A stretch of DNA of 64,000 nt from Streptomyces europaeiscabiei (GTDB lineage: Bacteria; Actinomycetota; Actinomycetes; Streptomycetales; Streptomycetaceae). The stretch spans positions 1 to 64,000 of the forward strand of contig NZ_CP107841.1 of assembly GCF_036346855.1 (NCBI RefSeq), written 5' to 3'. The first letter of the stretch is position 1. Each line of letters opens with the position of its first letter. The position numbers were made by a program, and so were the translations under genes. Positions 43,717 to 52,459 of the stretch are shown one piece after another. The notes beneath the pieces are model-generated. The model made no database searches. It was not told where the DNA came from and saw nothing but the letters and a program-made list of their open reading frames with translations.

Positions 43717-44505
43717 ATGACGAACCCGACGACATCCATGTCCACCCCGGTGACAACGATCGGCGCCCGACTGCGGGGCGCGCTGCCTGTGGAACGGTTG
43801 GAGGCCACCGGCTTCCCCGGACGTTGGGTGGGCGGCACTGCCATGGTGCTCGGCCCACTCCTGATGCTGACCGGCGCGTTATTGCGGGCCCGCTTCCACT
43901 TCTTCTACCCCGATCAACTCACCGCGTACGAGCGGCACCCCACCCTGATGGCCACCGCATACGGCCTCTTTGGCGCGGGTAGCCTGCTGCTCTGGCCCGC
44001 CGTGGCCGTGGTGGCCGCACGGATCGGGGTACGCAGCGCCGGCTGGGGACTGTGGGGCGGGGTGCTGGTCATGTTCGGGCTGTTCGCCCGCACCTTCCAC
44101 GCGGGGGTGGACCATCTGGCTTTTCAGCTGGTGCGTTCCGAGGGGGTCGGGCCCGCCACCGAAGCGGTCTCCGCCGGCTACGGCGCCCTTCACGTCTTCG
44201 CCACGCTGAACGTCGCCATCCTCGCCGGGTGGTTGGTCCTTGCCCTCGGTGCCTGGCGTACCCGGGTGCTCGGCCCGGTCCGCGCTGCCGCACTCGGCCT
44301 CACCGCGGCACTGCCTCTCGGGGTGCTCAAGGGGACCACTCCTCTGTCGCTGGTGGCCCTGGCCGGACTGTGCGTCGCGCTGGTGCCGCTGGGCCTGGCG
44401 CTGCTGTGTGAGGCGCCCCGTCCCAGCCGGGCAGCGGTGCTGCGCTGGGTGCCGCTGACACTGGTGACGCTCGGGCTGATGGTGCTGCTGGGACAGGCCG
44501 GTTGA
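43717..44505 (+). CDS. Polytopic membrane protein of a two-component locus
   Basis: A 262-aa protein with six to seven hydrophobic segments (e.g. AMVLGPLLMLTGALL, GAGSLLLWPAVAVVAA, GLWGGVLVMFGLFA, AILAGWLVLALGAW, VALAGLCVALVPLGLALL) and short loops. It ends one base before the first possible start of the sensor-kinase gene. No transporter motif is visible. Likely functions with the kinase/regulator pair, as a signal-handling or regulated membrane protein. Confidence 0.75.
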   Translation: MTNPTTSMSTPVTTIGARLRGALPVERLEATGFPGRWVGGTAMVLGPLLMLTGALLRARFHFFYPDQLTAYERHPTLMATAYGLFGAGSLLLWPAVAVVAARIGVRSAGWGLWGGVLVMFGLFARTFHAGVDHLAFQLVRSEGVGPATEAVSAGYGALHVFATLNVAILAGWLVLALGAWRTRVLGPVRAAALGLTAALPLGVLKGTTPLSLVALAGLCVALVPLGLALLCEAPRPSRAAVLRWVPLTLVTLGLMVLLGQAG

Positions 44506-44532
44506 GTGCCCGCCTACAGGTACGGTCGGGCC

Positions 44533-45687
44533 ATGAAGTCCAAGGGGCAACGCCATCTGTACGCCCTCGACCTCAGCGCGGCCCTGGCTCTGACCGCCGT
44601 GTACGTCGGCTTCGCCCGGCTGACCGCCGACGACGGCCAACCCGCCTTCACAGGGCCGCCCTGGCTCGGCTGTCTGATCGCCGCCGCGGTCGGCCTGCCG
44701 ATCGCCGTACGCCGCCGTTGGCCGCTCCCGGTTCTGATGGCCGTGCTGGCCGCCCTGGCCACGGCGTCGCTCCTCGACATCCCCCGTGAGCCGTACGCGG
44801 CCGCCGGGCTCGCGGCCTACCTCGTCGGACTGGCCGAGCCCGCCCGCCAGTCCGTGCTCGCACTCGCGGTGACGCTGCCGGTGGCGGGCGGTGCCGTCTA
44901 CCTGAGCGAGGCGGTGGTCACTCCCGCCGAAGACCAGCAAGGCGCCGTCGGGATGGCCGGGCTTGTGCTCCTGGTCATCGGTGGGGCCTGGGCCGTGGGG
45001 TTCACTGTGCGCGGTCGCCGAGCCGAGGCGGCCCGTGAACTGCGGCGCCGGTCGAAGCGCGCACTGGACGAGGAGCGTCTGAGGATCGCCCGTGAACTGC
45101 ATGACATCGTCTCGCACAACCTCAGCCTGATCGCCGTCAAGGCGGGCGTCGCCGGGCATGTGGCGGAGGCCGACCCGCGGGAGGCACGGGCCGCCCTCAA
45201 GGTCATCGAGGAGACAAGCCGTTCCGCACTGACCGAGATGAGGCGCACGCTCGGCGTGCTGCGTACCGAGGGCGCGCCTCTGGGACCCGTACCGGATCTC
45301 GACCGCCTCGACTCGCTCGCCGCGGAGGCACACCGGGCAGGGGTGGACGTCGACCTGACGGTGCATGCCACGGAAGGTCTGGCCGAGGGCACACAGCTGA
45401 CCATCTACCGGATCGTCCAGGAGGCCCTCACCAACGCGGTCCGCCACGCAGCACCGACCCGCTGTCAGGTCACGGTCGAGGCCGATGCGCGAGAGGTCCG
45501 CATCGATGTCGCGGACGAGGGACCGCCGTCCGCACGCGGGCGGTCCGGCGGTGAACTGCCGGGCGGGCATGGACTCCTGGGGATGCGGGAGCGGGCGATG
45601 ATGTACGGCGGCAGCTTCGAGGCGGGGCCCCGGCCGGAGGGCGGCTTCGCGGTGTCCGTCCGCCTGCCCGTCGAAGGGAACCAATGA
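44533..45687 (+). CDS. NarL-type sensor histidine kinase
   Basis: ATG 44533 is used (384 aa); GTG 44506, nine codons upstream, is also possible. The N-terminus has about five membrane segments; the dimerisation domain shows the phospho-acceptor box RELHDIVSHNLSLIAVKAG; the ATPase has EALTNAVRHA, VADEGPP and GGHGLLGMRERA. This is the HisKA_3/HATPase architecture typical of actinobacterial kinases sensing membrane stress or antibiotics. It overlaps the response-regulator gene by four bases. Confidence 0.92.
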   Translation: MKSKGQRHLYALDLSAALALTAVYVGFARLTADDGQPAFTGPPWLGCLIAAAVGLPIAVRRRWPLPVLMAVLAALATASLLDIPREPYAAAGLAAYLVGLAEPARQSVLALAVTLPVAGGAVYLSEAVVTPAEDQQGAVGMAGLVLLVIGGAWAVGFTVRGRRAEAARELRRRSKRALDEERLRIARELHDIVSHNLSLIAVKAGVAGHVAEADPREARAALKVIEETSRSALTEMRRTLGVLRTEGAPLGPVPDLDRLDSLAAEAHRAGVDVDLTVHATEGLAEGTQLTIYRIVQEALTNAVRHAAPTRCQVTVEADAREVRIDVADEGPPSARGRSGGELPGGHGLLGMRERAMMYGGSFEAGPRPEGGFAVSVRLPVEGNQ

Positions 45688-46376
45688 CCATGACCGACGT
45701 GACCCCGGTCCGGGTACTGATCGTCGACGACCAGGCGATGGTGCGCGGCAGTTTCCGGGTCCTCGTCGACCACACGCCCGGCATGACGGCCGTAGGCGAG
45801 GCCGCGAACGGAGCGGAGGCCGTCGAACTCGCCCGCCGCGAACGGCCGGACGTCGTGCTGATGGACATACGCATGCCGGACCTTGACGGCATTGAGGCGA
45901 CCCGGCAGATCTGCGCAGACCCGGCCCTGTCCGGCGTCCGCGTCCTCATCCTCACCACCTTCGACCTGGACGAGTACGTCTACGCCGCCCTGCGCGCCGG
46001 CGCCGCGGGCTTTCTGCTCAAGGACACCCCGCCGTCCGAGGTCCTCACCGCCGTCGGCGTCGTTGCCGCGGGCGAGGCACTGCTCGCTCCCTCGGTGACC
46101 CGCCGCCTGATCGCGGAGTTCGCCCGCCGTCCGGAGCCTGCGCGCCCGCCCAGCCGCTCGCTGGACGGGGTCACCGACCGGGAGCTGGAGGTGCTCGGTC
46201 TGATCGCGCGAGGGTTGTCCAACACAGAGATGGCAGAGCACCTCCATCTGAGCCTGGCCACGGTCAAGACCCACATCGGACGCTTGCTCAGCAAGCTGCG
46301 TGCGCGCGACCGTGCCCAGCTCGTGATCGTCGCCTACGAGACCGGGCTCGTGGGCGAGCGTCGGCGTGGAGTGTGA
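45684..46376 (+). CDS. NarL/LuxR-type response regulator
   Basis: A 230-aa protein with ATGA overlap on the kinase stop. Receiver domain: VLIVDDQ acidic pair, phospho-acceptor Asp 61 in VVLMDIRMPD, Thr in ILTTF and Lys in FLLKDTPP. C-terminal LuxR helix-turn-helix: LTDRELEVLGL variant (VTDRELEVLGLIARGLSNTE), then LHLSLATVKTHIGRLLSKL. Cognate regulator of the upstream kinase; probably controls the membrane protein gene 43717-44505. Confidence 0.95.
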   Translation: MTMTDVTPVRVLIVDDQAMVRGSFRVLVDHTPGMTAVGEAANGAEAVELARRERPDVVLMDIRMPDLDGIEATRQICADPALSGVRVLILTTFDLDEYVYAALRAGAAGFLLKDTPPSEVLTAVGVVAAGEALLAPSVTRRLIAEFARRPEPARPPSRSLDGVTDRELEVLGLIARGLSNTEMAEHLHLSLATVKTHIGRLLSKLRARDRAQLVIVAYETGLVGERRRGV

Positions 46377-46453
46377 GGTTCACAGAACGGGCTGCCCTCA
46401 TCATCGAGCTCGCCACCTATCCCGAGACCATTACCCTGTCCAGCCTGTTCGCC

Positions 46454-47077
46454 TCACCTCACTGGCGCGGGCATCACGTTGAGGGGTCCGAACTCGTCCA
46501 TGCAGAAGACGACTTCGGGTTCGCCGTCCTCGGGTATGACCTCGCCGTCGGCGATGGCGTAGAGGTGCTCGACGCGGGCCTTCTTGGCCGCGTAGTCCGG
46601 ATCGCGGGAGGTCTTCCACGTCTTCAGGCGTTGAAAGGAGACGCCTTCCTCGCGGAGTAGGATGTGCAGGCCCTCGTGGCTGATGTCGTCGACCACCCCC
46701 TCGGCGACCAGGAAGTCCGCCAGCTTGGCCAGGCTCCAGGTGGAAAAGGGCAGGTCGTGTTCCGTCGGCCTGGACTTGGCGATCTTCTTGATCTCACGGC
46801 GCTCGGGCAGCGTGAACGTCCTGGGCCGCCCGCCCTTGTACTTCGGATACAGCGAGTCGAAGCCGTCGGTGTTGAAGTTGTGGATCACATCGCGGACCCG
46901 GTCGTCACTGGTGAACGACACCTCGGCGATCCTCGCCACCGGCATGCCCTGCGCGGAGAGCAGCACCATCTGGGCCCGCCGCCACGTCACCACCGACCCG
47001 GTCCCCCTGCGGATGATCCGCAGAAGCCGCCGGCCCTCGTCATCGTCGATCTCTCGGACTCGTACTCGCTCTGCCAC
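46454..47077 (-). pseudogene. IS630-family transposase, 5' two-thirds
   Basis: Begins MAERVRVREIDDDEGRRLLR with helix-turn-helix (ARIAEVSFTSDDRVRDVIHN), a RPRTFTLPERREI segment, a second winged helix, then the first catalytic motif FCMDEFGPLN. It runs out directly after this Asp, so the remaining acids are missing. A separate IS630 C-terminal scrap lies at 55872-56045. Confidence 0.85.
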
Positions 47078-47157
47078 TCGGACAGGCTGTCGGACACGCG
47101 CCGCCCTGCGGGACGGCGCGTCACATCACAACAGGGCCAACGTTGCTTGATGCGGCA

Positions 47158-47340
47158 CTAGCAGGGGCCTTTGTCCTGGCCCGTGCCGCACACCGGGCCG
47201 GGGTCGTCAGCGATGTAGATGAGGAAGCAGAACCAGGCTATGAGGGCGACCGCGAAGCCGATGCGCCAGAGCGTTTCCGCACGACGCCTGGAGTGTTGGT
47301 CGTGGTCGTCCCGCTTGTCGCTGTCGCTGTCGCTGCTCAT
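47158..47340 (-). CDS. Small single-pass membrane protein
   Basis: A 60-aa protein from ATG 47340 behind GGGGGAAG. Very acidic/basic N-terminus (MSSDSDSDKRDDHDQHSRRR), one hydrophobic helix (RIGFAVALIAWFCFLIYIA) and a short Cys-containing tail (DDPGPVCGTGQDKGPC). Good start signals make it credible. Function unknown. Confidence 0.6.
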   Translation of the reverse strand: MSSDSDSDKRDDHDQHSRRRAETLWRIGFAVALIAWFCFLIYIADDPGPVCGTGQDKGPC

Positions 47341-47663
47341 GACTTCCCCCGGATCGTAAGCCTGTTCAACACGGTAGCGGCGGTCATTGCTCTGCGCGAC
47401 GTCGTCGAGGAGAGCGCGCGTCTGCGTCATGTCCGCTTCGCCCAGAAGGATCGCGCGACGGCTCCCGTCACACCTGCGGTTTGTCCACGCTGCGCTCGGC
47501 CTGGCGCCGAGCCGTGCAGCTCCGTCATGGTCGCCTACGGGTGGGACTACCGTGATCCCGGCGCGCAACGCGCAGCCCGTGCTGGCATGCCCTGACTCTA
47601 CGATTGCAGAGGCAGGGCTCTGCGGCTGGAGAGGGTGCTCGAACCGAACGGAAGTGGTGCTCC

Positions 47664-48854
47664 ATGCCGAAACGTCACGCGGTGGTGGCCGGGGCCGGAA
47701 TCGGCGGCCTCACCGCCGCCGTAGCACTGCACCGCCGCGGCTGGCACGTCACCGTCTGCGAACGCGCCCCCGAACCCCCGGCCACCGGCGCCGGCATCGG
47801 CCTCGCCCCCAACGCCCTGCGCGCACTCGACACCATCGGCGTCGACGCCGCCCGCGCCGCCGGCAGCGCCGTACCCACGACGATGGGCGTACGCCGCTCC
47901 GACGGCCAGTGGCTCACCCGGACCGACACCGCCGACATGGCAGCCCGCTACGGCATGCCCCCGATCGCCGTCCCGCGCCCGGCCTTCACCGCCGCCCTGG
48001 CCGCCTCCCTGCCGCCGGAGGCCCTGCGCTACGGCACCGCCGTGACCGCCGTCGACGACGCCGCGGGCCGCCCGACCATCCGTACGGCAGTCGGCCCGGA
48101 CCTTCCCGCCGATCTGGTCGTCGCCGCCGACGGCATCCACAGCCCGCTGCGCCGCGCGTACTTCCCCGCCCACCCCGGCCTGCACTACATCGGCGAGACC
48201 GCCTGGCGGACCATCGTGGACGCCCCGGACCTCCGGATACCGGCCATGAGCGAGACCTGGGGGCGGGGCGAGCGGTTCGGCGTCACCCCGCTCTCCGACG
48301 GCCGGTTCTACCTCTACGCCACCGCGGTCCTCCCGGCCGGCACCCGGTCGGCCGACCCCCGCGCCGAACTCCGGCGCCGCTTCGGCTCGTGGCACGACCC
48401 GATTCCAGCCCTGCTGGACCGCATCCGCCGCCTCGACCCTGCCGACGTCCTCCAGAACGACCTCTACGACCTGGCCGCCCCGCTCCCCACCCTGCACCAC
48501 GGCCGGATCGCCTGGCTGGGCGACGCCGCCCACGCCATGGCCCCCAACCTGGGCCAGGGCGGCTGCCAGGCCATCGAGGACGCGGTGCTCCTCGCGCACC
48601 TGCTTCCCGCCGGAGACAGCGCAGACGGCACAGACAGCACAGACTCCGTCCCGGCCGCCCTCGCCGCGTACACCGCCGCCCGCCGCGGGCGTACCGACGC
48701 CGTGCGCGTCCGCGCCCGCCGGGTCGGCCGCCTGGGCGCCCTGCGTAACCCGCTCGTAGTGGCGGCCCGCGACCTCGCTGTCCGTGCCACCCCTGCCCGC
48801 CTGGCCCTGCACGCCATGGACGACCTCTTCAACGGCTTCCGCCTCCCCGGGTAG
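47664..48854 (+). CDS. FAD-dependent monooxygenase
   Basis: A 396-aa protein with ATG 47664 chosen at MPKRHAVVAGAGIGGLTAA (GxGxxG FAD-binding motif at ~residues 9-14). The conserved DG region (DLVVAADGIHSPLRRAYF) and the GD motif (LGDAAHAMAPNLGQGGCQAI) mark a class A aromatic hydroxylase-like monooxygenase. It uses NAD(P)H and oxygen to hydroxylate aromatic or similar substrates; the actual substrate is not evident. Stand-alone gene. Confidence 0.9.
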   Translation: MPKRHAVVAGAGIGGLTAAVALHRRGWHVTVCERAPEPPATGAGIGLAPNALRALDTIGVDAARAAGSAVPTTMGVRRSDGQWLTRTDTADMAARYGMPPIAVPRPAFTAALAASLPPEALRYGTAVTAVDDAAGRPTIRTAVGPDLPADLVVAADGIHSPLRRAYFPAHPGLHYIGETAWRTIVDAPDLRIPAMSETWGRGERFGVTPLSDGRFYLYATAVLPAGTRSADPRAELRRRFGSWHDPIPALLDRIRRLDPADVLQNDLYDLAAPLPTLHHGRIAWLGDAAHAMAPNLGQGGCQAIEDAVLLAHLLPAGDSADGTDSTDSVPAALAAYTAARRGRTDAVRVRARRVGRLGALRNPLVVAARDLAVRATPARLALHAMDDLFNGFRLPG

Positions 48855-48939
48855 CAGGGACCGCGAGTCTCTGTCGTCAAGGTCCCGCTGGGCCGCGCGG
48901 CCCAGCACCGCTGCTCGCTTCGACGTCGGACCGCCCAAC

Positions 48940-49080
48940 TGCGTCCAGTACTCGAGCAGATGAAACTGCGCGCCTCTTCGAGCAGGCCCTGGTGGAGACC
49001 GGCGCGTCGCTCGTAGCGGATGTGGAGCCGCTCGAACCACCTCCGCCGCAGTACGTGATGACCTCGACGTGCACGGCGCC
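48940..49080 (-). pseudogene. IS5-family transposase scrap
   Basis: The minus strand reads RRWFERLHIRYERRAGLHQG then LLEEARSFICS, the usual C-terminal RLRIRYERRADLHxGLLxLA..IICxR pattern of IS5-type transposases. Frameshifts on both sides. The 375-bp gap 48855-49230 has no other coding signal. Confidence 0.6.
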
Positions 49081-49230
49081 GACGGCAGCACCTGTTGGAC
49101 CAGCTGGACCGTAGGATCGGGCACCCTCTGTGAGAAGTGCCCGTGCCTGCTCTGATCACCCAAGCCGGCGATCATGTGCCTCTGCGTGACGTCGTTGCCG
49201 TCAGAGTCGCCGTCAATGGCCCTGCATGCG

Positions 49231-49731
49231 CTACTGGAGGGCGCCGCTGCGCCTGCCCTCGTCGAGCAGAGCCTGCACCAGGGCGGACTTCACTCCCGGC
49301 GCCATGAACCAGAGGGGCGTGGCGGAACGGCTTCTGAAGATTTCGATGCGGTGGCAGCCCAGGACGAGACCCACCAATGCCGTCTGCTGCACCCCGGTCA
49401 CCTCGTCCCACGCCACGGAGTCGCGTAGCCGGCCGAACCGGTTGGTGACGGCGACGCCGTCCGCGCACAGGTAACACCTGTTCACACCAAGCCGGGCGGT
49501 CAGCCGACGCCATCCGAACTTCAGGGCGTAGACCGCGGCCACGACCGCTGTCGTGACAACGGCATTGTCGTCGACTGCGGACGGGTTGACGACAGTGGCG
49601 ACGAGCAGGGCGATCCAAAGGAGCAGTAAGAATCCCCGCAGCACCTGCGCCATGGCGCCTGTCGCCGGGTTGATGATGGCGTAATCGCCGCGGATTTCAC
49701 CGAGCCCCAGGCCAGCTGTTCCGTTTCGCAC
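49231..49731 (-). CDS. Membrane protein with PH-like domain
   Basis: A 166-aa protein. After a short N-terminal strand come two adjacent hydrophobic segments (QVLRGFLLLLWIALLVATVV and AVVTTAVVAAVYALKF), then a beta-rich domain: CYLCADGVAVTNRFGRLRDS, VAWDEVTGVQ, RIEIFRS. This order (two TM helices plus a small PH-like barrel) is typical of bacterial PH-domain membrane proteins. Role unknown. Confidence 0.7.
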   Translation of the reverse strand: MRNGTAGLGLGEIRGDYAIINPATGAMAQVLRGFLLLLWIALLVATVVNPSAVDDNAVVTTAVVAAVYALKFGWRRLTARLGVNRCYLCADGVAVTNRFGRLRDSVAWDEVTGVQQTALVGLVLGCHRIEIFRSRSATPLWFMAPGVKSALVQALLDEGRRSGALQ

Positions 49732-49839
49732 TGACGCCCCTCGGCCGAAGCTGGATCCGCGCTCGTGGCATGCGCGCGGCAGAACATGGCATACCCGTGC
49801 CGCCGATGCCCCGAACTACGACTTCGACGAGCACCGCCG

Positions 49840-50345
49840 CCTGCGCACCTCTCCTGGTGGACCGGCTACAAGATCCACATCAGTGAGTCCAGAGACCGGT
49901 GCCTGGCCGGTAGCTGAGTCCTGATCATCGGCATCGTCGCAGGAAGTCCGTGGCGGGCGTCGGTGTCGTACGGAGAGGCCAGCCTCATTCTGCCCGGGCG
50001 GGAGGTCTTTGCTCTCCCGCCGCTTCACCTCCGCTCCGGCCTCGGTTGCGGTGCGGTGGTAGTTCTGCACCCGCATCGTGCGCAGGACCTGCACCGCCGG
50101 GAGTTCGCGCAGCCAGGCCGGGGCATCAGGGGCATGTACCGCCTCCAGCAGCGTGAATGCGTCCCGGCCGTAGACCAGGGCCATCTCCTCGCGCTGGCTC
50201 GCAGAAGCCGGCGGATGCCGGGAGTGGGTCCGCGGGCCGTAGCGTTCGGCCCATTCCCGGACGGGCACCGCCCCGGTCAGCCAGTCCGGGGCCGCGCAGG
50301 CCAGCGCCTCCAGCGTGGCCCGCGGTGTTTCCCCCTCACATGGCC
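49840..50345. pseudogene. IS1182-family transposase remnants (two orientations)
   Basis: Minus strand, about 50340-49950: ETPRATLEALACAAPDWLTG, VREWAERYGPR, YGRDAFTLLEAVHAPDAPAW, LRELPAVQVLRTMRVQNYHR, LPPGQ, the recognisable central part of IS1182-type transposases. Plus strand, about 49848-49886: SWWTGYKIHISES, the following conserved block (WxGYKxHxTE) from the opposite orientation. Thus one element was broken and partly inverted. No intact element remains between 49732 and 50464. Confidence 0.7.
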
Positions 50346-50464
50346 GAAACCACGCCTCTCAATACGTCATGTGACGCCTTGACCCCACAGCGCCATCACG
50401 GTTGCATGCTTGTGGGCCTCCGGTGGGGAACTGGAGGAGAGGCCGTGTCCTGCATGGGGGGAAG

Positions 50465-51580
50465 ATGAGGGGAAACACGAACTGGAGCACCACCAGACGT
50501 GTGCGGGCCGCCCTGACCGCGGCGGTCGCGGTTTGCGCGGTCACGGCGGTGCCGCACGGAGCGGCCTCAGCCGAGTCCACGGGCATCGCGGGCGACGGCG
50601 GTGCCGGTGTCGAGAGGATCAGTGTCGCGGCCGACGGCACCCAGGCCGACGACAACTCCGTAGGCGCCTCGATCACGACCGACGGCCGCCGTATCGTCTT
50701 CACGTCGTCGGCAAAGAACCTGATACCCGGCGACACGACGGTAGGCGACAGGGTGTTCCTCCGCGACCAGCGGACGAGGCAGACCAATCGGATGGGGACC
50801 CAGAGCCCACTCCAGCCCCCGGTGATCAGCGGGGACGGGGAATATCTCGCCTATCCGCACGTGTGGTTCAACAACAATCGGATTCGCCAGGTTCAGGTGA
50901 GGACGACATCCGAGATCTCCGCCAACTGCTGGTACAACTGCAACCAGCCGTCGCTGAGCGCGGACGGCCGCTACATCGCCCTCGTCGAACGCCGCTACAA
51001 GCCACAGTCGTCCAGTCAGAGCATCGAGATTCTGGACTATGACGACTACAACACCAAGAAGTCCATCGCCAACTTCGACCACACTCTCCCGTCCTGGCCG
51101 TCCATCAGCGGTGACGGCCGCCATCTCGCCTACCAGGACGGCAAGGCGGAGGACGTCTTCGTGTGGGACCGGACCGACGGCACCACATCCGACCCGATCG
51201 AGGGCCCGTCCAAGGCGGCGGCTCTCGTCCAGCTCAGCGAGGACGGCAGCAAGGTCGTCTACCTCTCGGGCTCCGACACCTACGTCCACGACGTGAGCTC
51301 GGGCACCGACCAACTGGTGCCGAACGTGCGGGGCGTGGCCATTGATCCCACCGGCCGCTATCTGCTGTACGCCCCTCACGACACGAACGGACCGTCGCTC
51401 ACGCTGCGCGACCTGGAGACGGGCACCGACGAGATCGTCTCGAACCAGCCCGCCTCGGCCGGGACCGACGCGGTCAGCGCTGGTGGGCGCGACGTGGTGT
51501 TCCAGTCCACGGCCGACGACATCGTGCCCGGCGACACCAACGGCAAGTCGGACGTCTTCGTTCGCCGCTTCTACCTCTGA
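50465..51580 (+). CDS. Secreted TolB-like beta-propeller protein
   Basis: A 371-aa protein, ATG 50465 behind GGGGGGAAG. Signal peptide: basic start NWSTTRRVRAAL, hydrophobic TAAVAVCAVTAV, cleavage near GAASA. The mature part repeats SxDGRYIALxE/SGDGxYLAY-type blades (ITTDGRRIVFTSSAKNLIPG, ISGDGEYLAYPH, LSADGRYIALVE, ISGDGRHLAYQD, LSEDGSKVVYLSG), i.e. a WD40/PD40-like propeller of about six blades, and ends TADDIVPGDTNGKSDVFVR. An extracellular binding protein, partner unknown. Confidence 0.88.
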   Translation: MRGNTNWSTTRRVRAALTAAVAVCAVTAVPHGAASAESTGIAGDGGAGVERISVAADGTQADDNSVGASITTDGRRIVFTSSAKNLIPGDTTVGDRVFLRDQRTRQTNRMGTQSPLQPPVISGDGEYLAYPHVWFNNNRIRQVQVRTTSEISANCWYNCNQPSLSADGRYIALVERRYKPQSSSQSIEILDYDDYNTKKSIANFDHTLPSWPSISGDGRHLAYQDGKAEDVFVWDRTDGTTSDPIEGPSKAAALVQLSEDGSKVVYLSGSDTYVHDVSSGTDQLVPNVRGVAIDPTGRYLLYAPHDTNGPSLTLRDLETGTDEIVSNQPASAGTDAVSAGGRDVVFQSTADDIVPGDTNGKSDVFVRRFYL

Positions 51581-51594
51581 TCTTGCGCAGTGCT

Positions 51595-51853
51595 CCGTCC
51601 TTCAGGGCGGAGGTGTAGCGCATCCTTGGCCCGGAGGCCCGGAGGCCCGGAGGCCCGGAGCGCCGGAGTTCACTGCGCCTTGGGTCACCGGCTCACACGG
51701 GCCGCTGCTGGTTCTCGATGTACTGGCGGACGACGGTCAGGGGTGCGCCGCCGCAGGAGCCTGCGAAGTAGGAGCCGGACCAGAAGTGTCCGCCCCATAG
51801 GTAGCGGCGGACGTGGGTATCGTACTCCTGGCGGAGGTCCTTCATGCACGCAG
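51595..51853 (-). pseudogene. IS200/IS605-type transposase remnant and end structure
   Basis: Minus strand, 51853-51693: HVRRYLWGGHFWSGSYFAGS CGGAPLTVVRQYIENQ is the C-terminal part of TnpA (Y1 transposase). Beyond it, CCGTCCTTCAGGGCGGAGG at about 51597-51615 has the small hairpin typical of IS605-group right ends. Only this portion remains. Confidence 0.75.
51628..51659. repeat. 4 x 8-bp tandem repeat
   Basis: GGCCCGGA is repeated four times exactly in direct orientation between the beta-propeller gene and the IS200-type scrap. It is probably a slippage-prone microsatellite; a role as an IS-end feature cannot be excluded. Confidence 0.8.
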
Positions 51854-51996
51854 CCGCCCGTCAGCTGGCCTCCACCGGCGCCTGGCCGCCTGGTGCAGCC
51901 CCCGACCTGCTCGAATGCGCGCTGTTCAGCGCCGGATGGGAGTGATCCCCCTCTCCCCTGCTGGCTGGGGTGTTGCCCAGCCGCCGGTCATCCGCT

Positions 51997-52330
51997 TCAG
52001 GGGACGCGCGCAAGGACGAGTCCGCGGACGTCGGCGGCGCCGGATGCCCGGAGCCGGAGTGCGACCTGCTGAAGCTGCGACCCGCTGGTGAAGATGTCGT
52101 CGACGAGCAGGATCGTGGCTGCCTTGATGTCGCCCGTTTCGCCGGTCCATGTGAGGGCAGCAGCATGTGCGGCCGCGGCCGCCCGTTTGTCGTCCAGGCT
52201 CCGGTTTCGGATCGGGGCGTCTCGCTCCCTTTGACGAGGCGGGGCGCGCCCGGGGGGCTGAGCGGGAAGGAGCGGGTGATGTCCTCGGTGTAGGCGGCGT
52301 CCGTGATCGCCTCGATGTGCTGGTAGCCGC
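51997..52330 (-). pseudogene. Phosphoribosyltransferase (ComF-like) fragment, frameshifted
   Basis: The frame ATILLVDDIFTSGSQLQQVA then LRASGAADVRGLVLARVP carries the PRPP-binding signature (VDDxxTSG) and the usual ending of ComF-type proteins, stop at 51999-51997. Upstream, RNRSLDDKRAAAAAHAAALT is in the same frame, but the preceding YQHIEAITDAAYTEDITRSF is in another, so at least one frameshift occurred near 52215. No start is credible. Confidence 0.6.
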
Positions 52331-52459
52331 AGGCGGACCGTGCCGACGCGAGCTGTGAGGGCGGCCGGTGCGGGCGCGTTACGGTCGCCCAGGTGCGCGG
52401 CCGCGCGTTCGGCGGTGGTGCCCGGGGCGCGCGGTGGGGTGTGCTCGGCGCCGGCCGGG

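Noticed and set aside
43879..45684. 601-aa minus-strand frame
   Set aside because: Shadow of the kinase operon, which has full domain motifs on the plus strand.
47598..49175. 525-aa minus-strand frame
   Set aside because: Shadow of the FAD monooxygenase gene.
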